57,474 nt of DNA, taken from NCBI GenBank assembly GCA_028703175.1, contig JAQVNJ010000024.1:1-57474 (forward strand), in the 5' to 3' direction. Positions 8,107 to 18,000 of this stretch are shown here, in pieces; positions within the stretch are counted from its first letter, which is position 1; the number at the start of each line of letters is the position of its first letter. A program made the position numbers and the translations under genes. The notes under the pieces were generated by a model. That model searched no databases. It was given only the letters and a program-made list of their open reading frames with translations, and was not told where the DNA came from. Source of the stretch: JAAYCB01 sp012744395. GTDB lineage: Bacteria > Planctomycetota > Planctomycetia > Pirellulales > Thermoguttaceae.

Positions 8107-10038
8107 ATGACCATGTTGGAAATCGAACGGCGTGTTTCCGGCTGGACGGTGTCCGAGGCGGCGGAGACCTATGATATCGCCCGCTGGGGAGACGGATATT
8201 TTTCAGTGAACGCGTCGGGCAACATCGCGGTTCATCCGACCCGGTCGCCCGACCGCGCTATCGACCTGAAGCTGCTTGTCGATCGGCTCGTCGCCCGGGG
8301 AATCCAAACGCCGGTGCTGCTGCGGTTCGCCGACATTCTCAAGGACAGGCTGGCAGCCGTCCGCAACGCGTTTGCCCAGGCGATCGGAGAGCACAATTAC
8401 CGCGGGGAGTACTGCTGCCTGTATCCGATCAAGGTCAACCAGCAGCGCCAGGTCATGGAGGAAGTCCTGCGGTTCGGCCGGTCGCAGCAATACGGGCTGG
8501 AAGCGGGCAGCAAGCCTGAGTTGCTGACCGTCATCGCGATGGCCGAGAACGACGTGCCGATCGTCTGCAACGGTTTCAAGGACGAGCGATTCATCGAGAC
8601 AGCGCTGTTGGCCCACAAGATCGGGCGGCGGATATTCCTGGTCGTGGAGCGATTCGCCGAGTTGGAATTGATCCTCCGGGTCGCCGAGCAGGTCGGCGTC
8701 CGGCCGATGATCGGCATGCGGGTCAAACTCGCCGCGAGTGGTTCGGGGCGCTGGCAGTCGTCGAGCGGCTACCGTTCGAAATTCGGCTTGACGGTCGGCG
8801 AGTTGCTCCGTGCCGTGGCCCTGCTCAAGTCGCGTTCGATGGCCGATTGCTTCCGGCTGCTGCATTTCCACATGGGAAGCCAGATCACGAACATCCGCCA
8901 CATCAAGGCGGCGCTGAACGAAGCCAGCCGAATCTACGTGGACCTGGTCGGCCATGGCGCGGGCCTGCAATATCTCGACGTCGGCGGCGGGCTGGGGGTC
9001 GACTACGACGGGTCTCAGACGAACTTCGAATCGAGCGCCAATTACACGCTCCAGGAATACGCCAACGACGTCATCTTCCACGTGCAGAACGTCTGCGACG
9101 ACGCCGGCGTGGCGCATCCGACGATCTTCTCCGAAAGCGGACGGGCCCTCGTCGCCTACCACAGCGTGCTCGTCTTCAACGTCCTGGGAACATCCTGCCG
9201 CGGCAGAAACCTCGTCCCCTCGCCGCTCGCCGGCGAGGTCGAGCAGCCGCTCCAAATCCTCAGCGACACCTACCGCGATCTGACGGTCCGCAACCTGCTC
9301 GAAAGCTATCACGACGCGCAGCAGGCGCTCGACATGGCGATGGGGTTGTTCAATGGCGGCTACCTGCCGCTGGAACAGCGCGGCGAGGCGGAGGACCTGT
9401 TCTGGTCGATCTGCCGCAAGATCTCCCGGCTGCTTCAGCAGGTGGAAGACGTGCCCGAGGAATTGGAGAACCTCGATGCGCTGCTCAGCGAAACGTATTT
9501 CTGCAACTTCTCGCTGTTCCAGTCGATGCCCGATAGCTGGGCCATCAAGCAACTGTTCCCAATCATGCCGGTTCACCGGCTCGACGAGCAGCCGCTGCAC
9601 CATGCCGTGGTGGCCGACGTGACCTGCGATTCCGACGGCAAGATCGACCGGTTCATCGACCGCCGCGACGTCCGCAAGACGCTGCTCCTCCACCGCTACA
9701 ATGGAGCGCCCTATTACCTGGCGGCGTTTCTGGTCGGAGCCTACCAGGAGATCCTCGGCGATCTGCACAACCTGTTCGGCGACACGAATGCGGTCCACGT
9801 GACGATGGACGCCGACGGCCAGGTGGGGGTCGACACGGTCGTCGCGGGCGACACGGTCCGCGAAGTGCTGCATTACGTCCAGTTCGACGCCAACGACCTG
9901 TTCGGCAAGATGCAGTCGGCCGTCGAGCAAGCCATTCGCGAAGAGCGGATCGACGACCACCAGGCCGGCCGCCTGCTCCAGTTCTACAAGGCGGGCCTCG
10001 AAGGCTACACCTATCTGGAAGACCCCGACCGCGTCTGA
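8107..10038 (+). CDS. speA: Biosynthetic arginine decarboxylase
   Basis: This 643-aa PLP enzyme converts arginine to agmatine, the first step of putrescine and spermidine synthesis. The length and order of features match SpeA: an N-terminal DIARWGDGYFSVNASG segment, the PLP lysine in YPIKVNQQ (K109), the glycine-rich GLEAGSKPELL strand, LHFHMGSQI, the phosphate-binding YLDVGGGLGVDYDGS, the ESGRALVAYHS block, and the late DVTCDSDGKID motif containing the cross-subunit cysteine. The start is the ATG at 8107, preceded by GGAGG at 8097-8101. A longer open frame to 7870 covers the leader and is not conserved. A terminator at 7838-7860 hints at attenuation. No other polyamine gene is in the window. 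Confidence 0.95.
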   Translation: MTMLEIERRVSGWTVSEAAETYDIARWGDGYFSVNASGNIAVHPTRSPDRAIDLKLLVDRLVARGIQTPVLLRFADILKDRLAAVRNAFAQAIGEHNYRGEYCCLYPIKVNQQRQVMEEVLRFGRSQQYGLEAGSKPELLTVIAMAENDVPIVCNGFKDERFIETALLAHKIGRRIFLVVERFAELELILRVAEQVGVRPMIGMRVKLAASGSGRWQSSSGYRSKFGLTVGELLRAVALLKSRSMADCFRLLHFHMGSQITNIRHIKAALNEASRIYVDLVGHGAGLQYLDVGGGLGVDYDGSQTNFESSANYTLQEYANDVIFHVQNVCDDAGVAHPTIFSESGRALVAYHSVLVFNVLGTSCRGRNLVPSPLAGEVEQPLQILSDTYRDLTVRNLLESYHDAQQALDMAMGLFNGGYLPLEQRGEAEDLFWSICRKISRLLQQVEDVPEELENLDALLSETYFCNFSLFQSMPDSWAIKQLFPIMPVHRLDEQPLHHAVVADVTCDSDGKIDRFIDRRDVRKTLLLHRYNGAPYYLAAFLVGAYQEILGDLHNLFGDTNAVHVTMDADGQVGVDTVVAGDTVREVLHYVQFDANDLFGKMQSAVEQAIREERIDDHQAGRLLQFYKAGLEGYTYLEDPDRV

Positions 10039-10057
10039 AACGCGCCGGAGCGTCGCT

Positions 10058-10083
10058 GGTTCCCAAGCCGGAGTTTGGGAACC
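10058..10083. repeat. Palindromic dispersed repeat, copy 1
   Basis: An imperfect palindrome with arms GGTTCCCAAGC and GTTTGGGAACC. It lies just after the speA stop. Same family as the copies at 10127, 26148, 26209 and 28301. As a hairpin between converging genes it could terminate transcription in both directions. Confidence 0.75.
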
Positions 10084-10126
10084 GAGCGGGGCAACGAGGT
10101 GCCGGGGCTGGGCTGGCCGCTTGGGC

Positions 10127-10150
10127 GTTCCCAGACCGGAGCTTGGGAAC
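10127..10150. repeat. Palindromic dispersed repeat, copy 2
   Basis: Arms GTTCCCAGAC and GCTTGGGAAC, 69 bases from copy 1 and 27 bases before the stop of the opposing pilT-like gene. The two copies form a close pair in the gap between converging genes. Confidence 0.75.
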
Positions 10151-10176
10151 GAGGGGAAGGGAACGCGGCAAGGCGG

Positions 10177-11268
10177 CTACCGCAGGCGCGCCGTGCTGCT
10201 GACGAAGCGTTCCGCCGTCTCGCGGCTGATCCGGCCCTCCTGGTAAAGCCGCTTGATCGATTCGTCGAGCGGGATCATCCCCTCGGCCCGGCCGGTGAGG
10301 ATGTTGTTGTCGATCGACTCGATCTTGCCCAAGCGGATGGCGCTGGCGATCGGATGGTTGTTGAACATCACCTCGAGGGCCAGGATGCGTTTCTCTCCGG
10401 GGAACGCGCTGGGCAGCAGATGCTGGCTGACAACCGCCCTGAGGCTCAGCGAGAGCTGCGCTCGGACTTCCCTCTGAACGCTCTGCGGGAAGAAGTCCGT
10501 GTAGCGCGAGATCGCGCCCTTGGCGTCGCGGGTGTGCAGGGTCGAGAAGACGAGGTGCCCGGTCTCCGCCACGCTGAGGGCCATCTGGGCCGTGTCGCGG
10601 TCGCGGATCTCGCCGACGAGGACGACGTCGGGGTCCTGCCGCAGCCCGTATTTCAGACCGTCGGCGAACGTGTGCACGTCGAGGCCGACCTCGCGCTGGG
10701 TGACGACCGAATGGGGCAGTTGGGGGAAGAGGTATTCGACCGGCTCCTCGATCGTGATGATCCGGTAACCCCCCTCCCGATTGAGGAGGTTGATGATCAT
10801 CGCCAGCGAGGTGGTCTTGCCCGAGCCGGCGACGCCGGAGATCAGCACCAGTCCGTTGCGGAAATGGGCCAGGCGTTCGGCAAGCGGTGCGGGGAACTCG
10901 GCCCACTTGAAGTCGGGAATCGCCGCGGGAATCACCCGAAAACAGGCGGCCATCCGCTGACCGCTGAGGAAATAATTGACGCGGAACCGCTGGCTCCGGC
11001 CACCGACGGGTATTTCCAGCGAGAAGTCGGCGTTCCTCTTGGCCAGGAAGCGGTCCATCGACTGGACCGGGCAGAGCGGCGTGAGCAGCCCGCGGATCGC
11101 ATCCCCGTCGAGCGGCTCCGGCACAAGTTCATGCAGCTTCCCGTGCAGGCGGAGGATCGGGGGATGGCCGGGCACGAGGTGCAGGTCCGAGGCGCCCCGC
11201 TCGACGGCGGCGGCCAGCCAGCGGCAAACCGGATCGGGGCGGATCGAGTCGGTCTGAACAATGCTCAT
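10177..11268 (-). CDS. PilT/PilU-type retraction ATPase
   Basis: A 363-aa GspE-family secretion ATPase of the PilT size class. Visible motifs: the N-terminal ERGASDLHLVPGHPPILRLHG entry, Walker A SGVAGSGKTTS, the Asp box IITIEEPVEY, Walker B DVVLVGEIRDRDT and the His box TGHLVFSTLHTRDA. PilT subunits form cytoplasmic hexamers that drive type IV pilus retraction. The signature AIRNLIRE of PilT is replaced here by LRAVVSQHLLPS, so PilT, PilU or a more distant homologue remain possible. It follows glmM on the same strand after 226 bases, and no other pilus gene is nearby. The dispersed repeats at 10058 and 10127 lie just beyond its stop. Confidence 0.85.
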   Translation of the reverse strand: MSIVQTDSIRPDPVCRWLAAAVERGASDLHLVPGHPPILRLHGKLHELVPEPLDGDAIRGLLTPLCPVQSMDRFLAKRNADFSLEIPVGGRSQRFRVNYFLSGQRMAACFRVIPAAIPDFKWAEFPAPLAERLAHFRNGLVLISGVAGSGKTTSLAMIINLLNREGGYRIITIEEPVEYLFPQLPHSVVTQREVGLDVHTFADGLKYGLRQDPDVVLVGEIRDRDTAQMALSVAETGHLVFSTLHTRDAKGAISRYTDFFPQSVQREVRAQLSLSLRAVVSQHLLPSAFPGEKRILALEVMFNNHPIASAIRLGKIESIDNNILTGRAEGMIPLDESIKRLYQEGRISRETAERFVSSTARLR

Positions 11269-11494
11269 CGGAAATGGCCACGCGCGCCAGGGTTCTTTCG
11301 TCTGCCGGAGATTTTATCGGCAGTCCGCCCGCCCCGAAAGCCGCGTTCCTCAGACAGCCGGTCGAAAGCGTTGCCGACGCCCGCACGGCCAGCAAGATGA
11401 TCGGCAGTCCGGGCAGGTGAGGCCTCAAGGGCTGGTCCCTCAAACATCCGATGGATCGATCTTGTCGAGGCGATCGAGCGGCACCGCGGCGGGG

Positions 11495-12838
11495 TCAGAC
11501 GCGGACGAGAATCTCGGCGGCGCGGCGGCAGAGTTCCTTTGCGCCCGCCGGGTCGGGGGCTTCGGCGATCGCGCGAACGATCGGCTCGGTGTTGCTTGCG
11601 CGGACCAGGAGCCAGCGGTCCGGCCAGTCGAGCCGCAGGCCGTCCATCCAGTCGGCCTTGGCGTCGGGAGATTTCCGGGCCAGCGCGTCGAGCCCGGCGG
11701 CGACCTTGTCCGCCGCAACCTCGACCTTGGTCTTTTCGATCGCGTAGCGGGGCAGTTCGTCGGCCAATCGGCTGATGGGGAGCCCGCGTTTGGCCATCGC
11801 GGCCAGCAACTGGGCCATGCCCACGAAGCTGTCGCGGACGAGGCCGACCCGCGGATCGATCGGCCCGCCGTTGCCCTCTCCCCCGAACACGGCATCGTGG
11901 GCCAACATGCAATCGACGACATTCGCCTCGCCGACGGCCGAGCGGTAGAACGGGACGCCGTGCCTGGCAGCGATGTCCTGGGTCATCCGGCTCGTCGAGC
12001 AGTTGGCCACGATCGCCCCCTGGCGCTCCTGGAGGATGTGTTCGACGCAGATCGCCAGCGTGTACTCCTCGCCGAGGTAGCGCCCCTGGGCGTCGATCAC
12101 GGCGAGCCGGTCGGCATCCGGGTCCTGGCAGAAGAGCGCGTCGGCCCCCAGATCGCGGATCCTGGGCAGAAGCGAAACGAGGTTCTCGGCGATCGGTTCG
12201 GGCGGATGCTCGAAGCATCCGTCGGGCTGCCCGCCGAGGGTGATGACTTCGCATCCGAGGGCCTTGAGCAAACGCTCGCCCAGCCGGCTGCCCGCTCCGT
12301 GGTTCGAGTCGAGAATCACAGTGAACCGCCGCTGGCGAATCCGCTCGACGTCGACCGTCGCGAGGACCGCCCGCAGGTGTTCGGCGTGGGCGTCGTCGGA
12401 GGGGCGGCCGGCGCCGAGCCGATCATGGCGGACCCAGCGGATGGAGTCCTCGCGGTAGCGCTGGAGGACGGCCCGGCCGGCCTCGGCGGGAATCACCCGC
12501 CCTTGTTCCGAGAAGAGCTTCAATCCGTTGTATTGGGGGGGGTTGTGACTGGCGGAAATCTGGATCCCGCCGGCCGCTCGAGCGTGTCGGACGAGGACGC
12601 CGATGGTTGGCGTGGCGGCGATGCCCGCGTCGATCGTCGTCCGGCCGACGGCGTGCAGCCCGGCCCGGACCGCCTCGGCAAGCATGACGCCGGAGGCGCG
12701 CCCGTCGCGCGCGACGACCAGCGGTCCACTCGGCGCCGCGTTGGAAAAAGCGATCACATAACGGATTGCCACTTCCGGCGTAAGCGTTTCGCCGACAACG
12801 CCCCGCAAACCCGAGACACTGATGATCGGCTCGGCCAC
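11495..12838 (-). CDS. glmM: Phosphoglucosamine mutase
   Basis: The 447-aa product is an alpha-D-phosphohexomutase of the GlmM subfamily, converting glucosamine-6-phosphate to glucosamine-1-phosphate for peptidoglycan and LPS precursors. Seen in order: ISASHNPPQYNG with the phosphoserine at S97, the metal loop DPDADR (239-244), the sugar-binding GGEGNGG, and the phosphate-binding RASNTEP near the C-terminus. It begins at a GTG (12836-12838 on the minus strand) with AAGGAG about nine bases upstream. The downstream gene on this strand encodes a PilT-type ATPase, separated by 226 bases. A related archaeal-type bifunctional phosphomannomutase cannot be ruled out without phylogeny. Confidence 0.85.
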   Translation of the reverse strand: MAEPIISVSGLRGVVGETLTPEVAIRYVIAFSNAAPSGPLVVARDGRASGVMLAEAVRAGLHAVGRTTIDAGIAATPTIGVLVRHARAAGGIQISASHNPPQYNGLKLFSEQGRVIPAEAGRAVLQRYREDSIRWVRHDRLGAGRPSDDAHAEHLRAVLATVDVERIRQRRFTVILDSNHGAGSRLGERLLKALGCEVITLGGQPDGCFEHPPEPIAENLVSLLPRIRDLGADALFCQDPDADRLAVIDAQGRYLGEEYTLAICVEHILQERQGAIVANCSTSRMTQDIAARHGVPFYRSAVGEANVVDCMLAHDAVFGGEGNGGPIDPRVGLVRDSFVGMAQLLAAMAKRGLPISRLADELPRYAIEKTKVEVAADKVAAGLDALARKSPDAKADWMDGLRLDWPDRWLLVRASNTEPIVRAIAEAPDPAGAKELCRRAAEILVRV

Positions 12839-12899
12839 GATCGAGCTCCTTCGTCCTCTTGTGTTTCCGCGCTGCCTGTCCTGGCCGGCAGTCCTGACG

Positions 12900-12928
12900 A
12901 GTATAAGACGATCGGCGAAATTTCAAAA
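12900..12928 (-). promoter_or_regulatory. Probable housekeeping promoter for glmM
   Basis: Reading the minus strand: TTTTGA (12923-12928), 17 bases, TATACT (12900-12905). The -10 is strong and the -35 weak. The predicted start lies about 55 bases before the glmM GTG. Confidence 0.45.
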
Positions 12929-13189
12929 GACAGGATCGCCGTCGCGGAGAGGCGCTGACGGCGGGGAGCGACGCGGTTACACTCTTGTGGGGGTGCCCCT
13001 TGCGGAAAAGCCTGCATCCATGAGACGATCGGATTTGCGCCGCCTGCGATTCGCCCCCGCTGGGGTGGGCTGCCAGGGCGGCTGATTTCTTCGTGCCAGC
13101 GGCATCTTGATCTCCGCCGGACCGAGGCCAAGCGCAAGACGCATCCCCCTCCGATCACCTCGTAATCGCCGCAAGGACGACCATCGACC

Positions 13190-15028
13190 ATGCCCCAAGC
13201 CGGAATCTCTTTCGACCGTCAGGCGGCCCTGGCCGCGCTGGAAAAGGCCGCCACAGAAGGCAAGCTCTCGCGGGGCGCTGTCCAGAATATCCGCATCTGG
13301 CTGACGGAAGACCGCTACGCCCCGTACGGCGCCCAGATTGTGGGGCACATGCAATCGAACCAGTGGGACGTCCTCGACGACGCCTTCGTGACCGTGATCC
13401 CCTTCGGCACCGGGGGGCGGCGGGGGCGGATGTACGCGATTGGCAGCAACCGGATCAATGAGCGGACGATCGGCGAGAGCGCCCAGGGATTGGCCGACTA
13501 CGTGCTCGAGGTGAGCGGCAAGACGAAGCCTTCCGCCGCGATCGCCTACGACACCCGCCACCGGTCGCGCGAATTCGCCGAACTCTGCGCGAGCATCCTG
13601 GCCGAAGCCGGCTTCACCGTCCATTTTCTGAACGGGATTCGCAGCACTCCGGAGCTGTCGTTCGCCGTTCGCTTCAAACAGTGCGATTGCGGCGTGATGG
13701 TCACCGCCAGCCATAACCCGCCGAGCGACAATGCCGTGAAGGTCTACTGGTCGACCGGCGGGCAACTGCTCCCCCCGCACGACAAGCAGGTGATCGGCCG
13801 CGTGATGCGCGTTGAGGCGATTCCACGCGCGGATTTCGCAGGCTGGATCAGCAGGGGGAGGATCGTCGACTGCACGGCGGAGGTCGACAAGGCGTTTCTC
13901 GACGCAGTCCTCGCCCAGAGTCACGCAGGGCCGCGGAACCTGAAGATTCTCTACTCGCCGCTGCACGGCGTCGGCTCCACGGCCGTCGTGCCGGCGCTTG
14001 CCGGGGCGGGCTTCAAGGATGTTGAGGTGTTCGCGCCCCATGCCGAGCCGAGCCCCGATTTTCCCAACGTGCCCGGTCACGTCTCCAATCCGGAGAATCC
14101 CCAAGTCTTTGCCCCGCTGATCGAGCGGGCGAAAATCGCCGGCCACGATTTGATCCTGGCGACCGACCCCGACTGCGACCGCGTCGGGCTGGCCGTGCCC
14201 CTCGCGGCCGAGCGCGGGGCGCCCTGGACGACGCTCACCGGGAACCAGATCGGCGCGCTGTTGGCCGACTACCTGCTCGAATTCGGCAAGGTCGCCGGCG
14301 TCCTGACGCCCGATCATTACGTGGTCAAGACGCTCGTCACGACGGAACTGATCCGGCGGGTGGCCGATTATTACGGCGTCCGCACGATCGGGAACCTGCT
14401 CGTGGGCTTCAAGTGGATCGGCGGGGTAATGGAACAGGAGGACCCCGGGAAGTTTATCTTGGGGGCGGAGGAATCCTACGGTTTCCTGGTGGGCGACCAC
14501 GCGCGGGACAAGGACGCGGCCGTGGCCGCGATGCTGTTGGCCGAATTGGCCGCCCGGCTGAAGGCCAAGGGCCAGACACCGGCCGAGAAGCTCGACGAGC
14601 TATTCCGCCGGCACGGCTGCCACGTGGAGCGGACGATCTCGGTGGCGATGCCGGGGGCTGAGGGAATGGATCGCATGAAGGAACTCATGGAGGGTTTCCG
14701 CTCCAGTCCGCCCAGGGAGCTGGCAGGGCTGAAGATCGCCGCGGTCCGCGACTACCAGGCCGAGGCGGCCGCGACCCTCTACCAGTACGCGGAGGCTGAG
14801 AAGCCGCTCACGGGCGACGTGGTCATGCTCGACCTGGCCGAGGAGGGCAACACAGTGGCCGTCCGCCCATCCGGCACGGAGCCGAAGGTGAAGTTCTACA
14901 TGTTCGCCTATGCGCCGCCGGCCGAAAGCCGCAATCCGGCCGCCGCCCGGGCGGTGCTCGAATCGCGGCTGGAAGCGATCGAGGCCGATCTGCGGAAGTT
15001 CTCCGGCGTGCAGCAGGGAAGCCCTTAG
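13190..15028 (+). CDS. Phospho-sugar mutase (PGM2-type phosphoglucomutase)
   Basis: A 612-aa alpha-D-phosphohexomutase longer than GlmM, with the N-terminal helical extension typical of the PGM2/phosphopentomutase group. The active-site serine is S174 in VTASHNPPSD, the metal loop is ATDPDCDRVG, the sugar-specificity loop is GAEESYGFLVGDHARDKD, and the phosphate loop is RPSGTEPKVKFY. It should interconvert glucose-1- and glucose-6-phosphate; ribose phosphate is a possible alternative substrate. It is divergent from glmM, sharing a 351-base promoter region. Its TAG stop overlaps the TAA stop of the converging flavoprotein gene by three bases. An AAGGA at about 13174 precedes the ATG. Confidence 0.88.
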   Translation: MPQAGISFDRQAALAALEKAATEGKLSRGAVQNIRIWLTEDRYAPYGAQIVGHMQSNQWDVLDDAFVTVIPFGTGGRRGRMYAIGSNRINERTIGESAQGLADYVLEVSGKTKPSAAIAYDTRHRSREFAELCASILAEAGFTVHFLNGIRSTPELSFAVRFKQCDCGVMVTASHNPPSDNAVKVYWSTGGQLLPPHDKQVIGRVMRVEAIPRADFAGWISRGRIVDCTAEVDKAFLDAVLAQSHAGPRNLKILYSPLHGVGSTAVVPALAGAGFKDVEVFAPHAEPSPDFPNVPGHVSNPENPQVFAPLIERAKIAGHDLILATDPDCDRVGLAVPLAAERGAPWTTLTGNQIGALLADYLLEFGKVAGVLTPDHYVVKTLVTTELIRRVADYYGVRTIGNLLVGFKWIGGVMEQEDPGKFILGAEESYGFLVGDHARDKDAAVAAMLLAELAARLKAKGQTPAEKLDELFRRHGCHVERTISVAMPGAEGMDRMKELMEGFRSSPPRELAGLKIAAVRDYQAEAAATLYQYAEAEKPLTGDVVMLDLAEEGNTVAVRPSGTEPKVKFYMFAYAPPAESRNPAAARAVLESRLEAIEADLRKFSGVQQGSP

Positions 15029-18000
15029 CGGCCTTGTTCCAGCACGGCCTTGGCGTGGCGGGCGAGGTGGCCGCGAAGGTCCTTCGTGTACTCGCCGAGA
15101 ATCTGCTCGCCGAGCTTGCCGTAATCGCCGCAGCGATACAGCGCCCGGGCAAGCGCCAGCTCGCGAATCGAGTCGCGGCGGCTCTGGACGGCGTTCGTGC
15201 CTCCGGAGCTCTCCTGATCGAACCGCCGTGCGTCCTCGACCGTGTAATGGACATAGCCGGCCATCTCCGGCTGGGTGAGAATCTCGGCCAGGGGCTGGGC
15301 GGCTCGCTTGTCGCCGATCAGCTCCAGGGCCAGGGCGACCGCGCGGTGGTGCGAGAACTCGCTCCTCTCCGTCAGCAGCTTCGCCTTCTTGACGATCGGC
15401 TCGACCGCGCGGGGGTCGCCGGCGCGGCCGAGGGCGACGATCAGGCGGTCGAGCGGGCTGAGGGCCGAGCCGAACTGCCCCATCCCGCGGTAGTCCCAGC
15501 CGGCATCCCAACCGTCGGCGGCCTCGACCTCGTTGATCAGGGTTTCCACGCCCGTCTTGTCGCCGAGCACCGCCAGCACGTGCGCGTAGATGCGTTGGGC
15601 GTCGCCCTCGGCCGAGGCGTAGGCGCGCTGCAGCAGGGGCAGCGCCTCCTGCGGTTGGGCCAGGACCACGGCCGCCCCGCGGTACTCGTTCTTGAGCCTT
15701 TCCACCGCCGCCGCGACCGCCTCCGAGGAGAGCGGGTAGGAATCCTCCTGCTGGAGCACCTCTTCCGGCAGGTTGCCGACTTCGATCAGGTGTCTTTGCA
15801 GCCCGCGGATGTCGATCTCGCGGAGCTGCACGCCGGCCCGCGACGCCATCGCGGCGGCCACCCCCAGGGCGTAGCCCTGGTTTTGCAGGTCGGGCTGCAT
15901 CCGCGTCATCGGCACCGCGTCGCGATGGACGCTCGTGCCCAGACCGCCGACGAGAATCCCCTCGAGTCCTTTCGGCAGGCTACAGCGGTAAGGCACGTTG
16001 ACCTTGACGCCGGCTTTTTCCGGATGCTCCAACTCGAGATACGGATCGACGGTGTAGCCGTGGCTGTCGAAATTGCTGTAGGCGATCTGGATCGTGTCGG
16101 GGTAGGTGCGGAGGTTGAACTGGTCGAGGAGCGACATCGTGAAATCGCCGACGATCCTCCGCCGCTCGCGGGTGTCGATCAGCTTGCCGTGGTCAAACGC
16201 GTCGGGATACTTGTCCTTGGAGTAGACGAACAGGTGCCACATATCGACCATGTCGGTCTCATCGGCGATCGTGAAATCCGTGTTGTTGTAGGTCTCGCCG
16301 AGTCGCCGGCCCGGTAGTCCCGTGCCCTGCATGGCCAGTTCGCGCTCGTCGGTGTAGTCGACCCCGGCGCCGGCGGCGGCGGCCAGGTCGGAATTGCCGG
16401 TGGTGTCGATGACCACGTCGGCGAGGATCACGCCGCGGCCCCAGGTCGAGGCGACGACCGCGCCTTTGACCTGGCTGCCCTCCTTGAAGACGCCGCAGCC
16501 GACGGTGCCGAACCAGATTTCCGCGCCGGCGTCGAGAAGCGCGCGCCGCCACCACTCCTTCCGCTGTTCGACGACCCAGGAACTCAGCCCGCCTTCGACC
16601 GTTGCGCTGAACCCGACGCGGTTGCCCCAGTAGTAGACCGAGATCGCTCCGGCCGTTCCCGTGCCGCCGAGTTCGTAGAGATAGTCGACCACGAGCGTCT
16701 TCGCGCCCTGGCGGGCGGCGGCGATTCCCGCCGGCGCCCCGGTCGTGCCGCCGCCGACGACGAGCACGTCGCAGCGGCCCAGGACCGGCAGGGACGCGGC
16801 CGCCTGGGAGACGGTCGGCAGGCCCTGATCCACCGGTCGGACGCCGCCGAGGCGCTCGGCGACGTCGCCCTCGGCCCGCGGCTTGCCGGCCGCCGCGGCG
16901 CGGACGGCAACGTTGTCGGGGGCGGGCGCCTTGGCGGCGTCCGCCGCCGCGGCCGCGCCGATCCGGGCCCCCAGGTCAATCATCGCCAGGGGGCGGAGCA
17001 GTCGCTCGGCCTGCTCGCGGGAGACCTCGGCGCTGGCGCCGAGCAGATAGACCCCGTCGACGCCGGCCGGGCGGAAGGCATCGATCGGCATCGACTCGCC
17101 GGCCTGCGGCCCGGCCACCGACCGCAGCGGATCGGTCGGCACGTGGAACAGTTCGTCGGAGGTGAACTGCTGCTCGGGGTGATAGGTCAGCGTCCGCGCC
17201 CGCTGATCGGCGGCCGCCCAGGCAGCGGGGCTGTCGTCGGGCATCGGCAGGCGGATCGTGTACTCGATGATCGAGAACTCGCCGCTGGAAGTCTTCGCCC
17301 GATTCGGATAGGGCCCCTGGTAGGGCCGCCCGACGATCCGGGCGGTCATGTTATCCGCACTGCGGACTTCGCCCCCGATGACCACGCGCCGGAAGACGTG
17401 CTCGCCGGGCTGGAAGGGCTGGAACTTGGCGCCGGCCATGCGGGCGACGGATCCGCGGCTCGTCGCATCGATCACCGTCTTGGCGATCACGGCCTGCCGG
17501 CCCGCGCGGTTGGCCATCACGATCCCCGCGACGCGCCCCCGCGCGTCGACAAGCACGTCGGTCGGCTGGCAGCTGTAAAGGAACTGCACGCCGGCTTCCA
17601 GCAAGGCGTTGTCGAGCACCCGCTTGACGTGCATCGGGCGGGGCGGCCGGGAAAGCGATTCCTCCGCCGGGCGGCCGCGAGACGGGCCGAGAATCTCGAT
17701 CTCGCCGAGCAGGACGCGGCTGATCTCCTCGGGTTTGCGGACGTCGAGCTTGACGTAGCGCGCGGCGCGCCCCACGTCGACGCTCAGAATCGAGACATCC
17801 TCGGTCGAAGTCCGCTCGACCGTGCCGATCGACCGCCAGGTCCGCTTGTCGTCGGAGACGGAGACCGCCACGTCGCGGACCATGAAATTCTGCCCCGACG
17901 AACGGAAGAACGCCATCAGCCGCACCTGGCGGATCTCGTTGACCGCGCCCAAGTCGGCGGTAATCGTGACGTCGCTGTCGTACTGCACGCTCTCGGACGT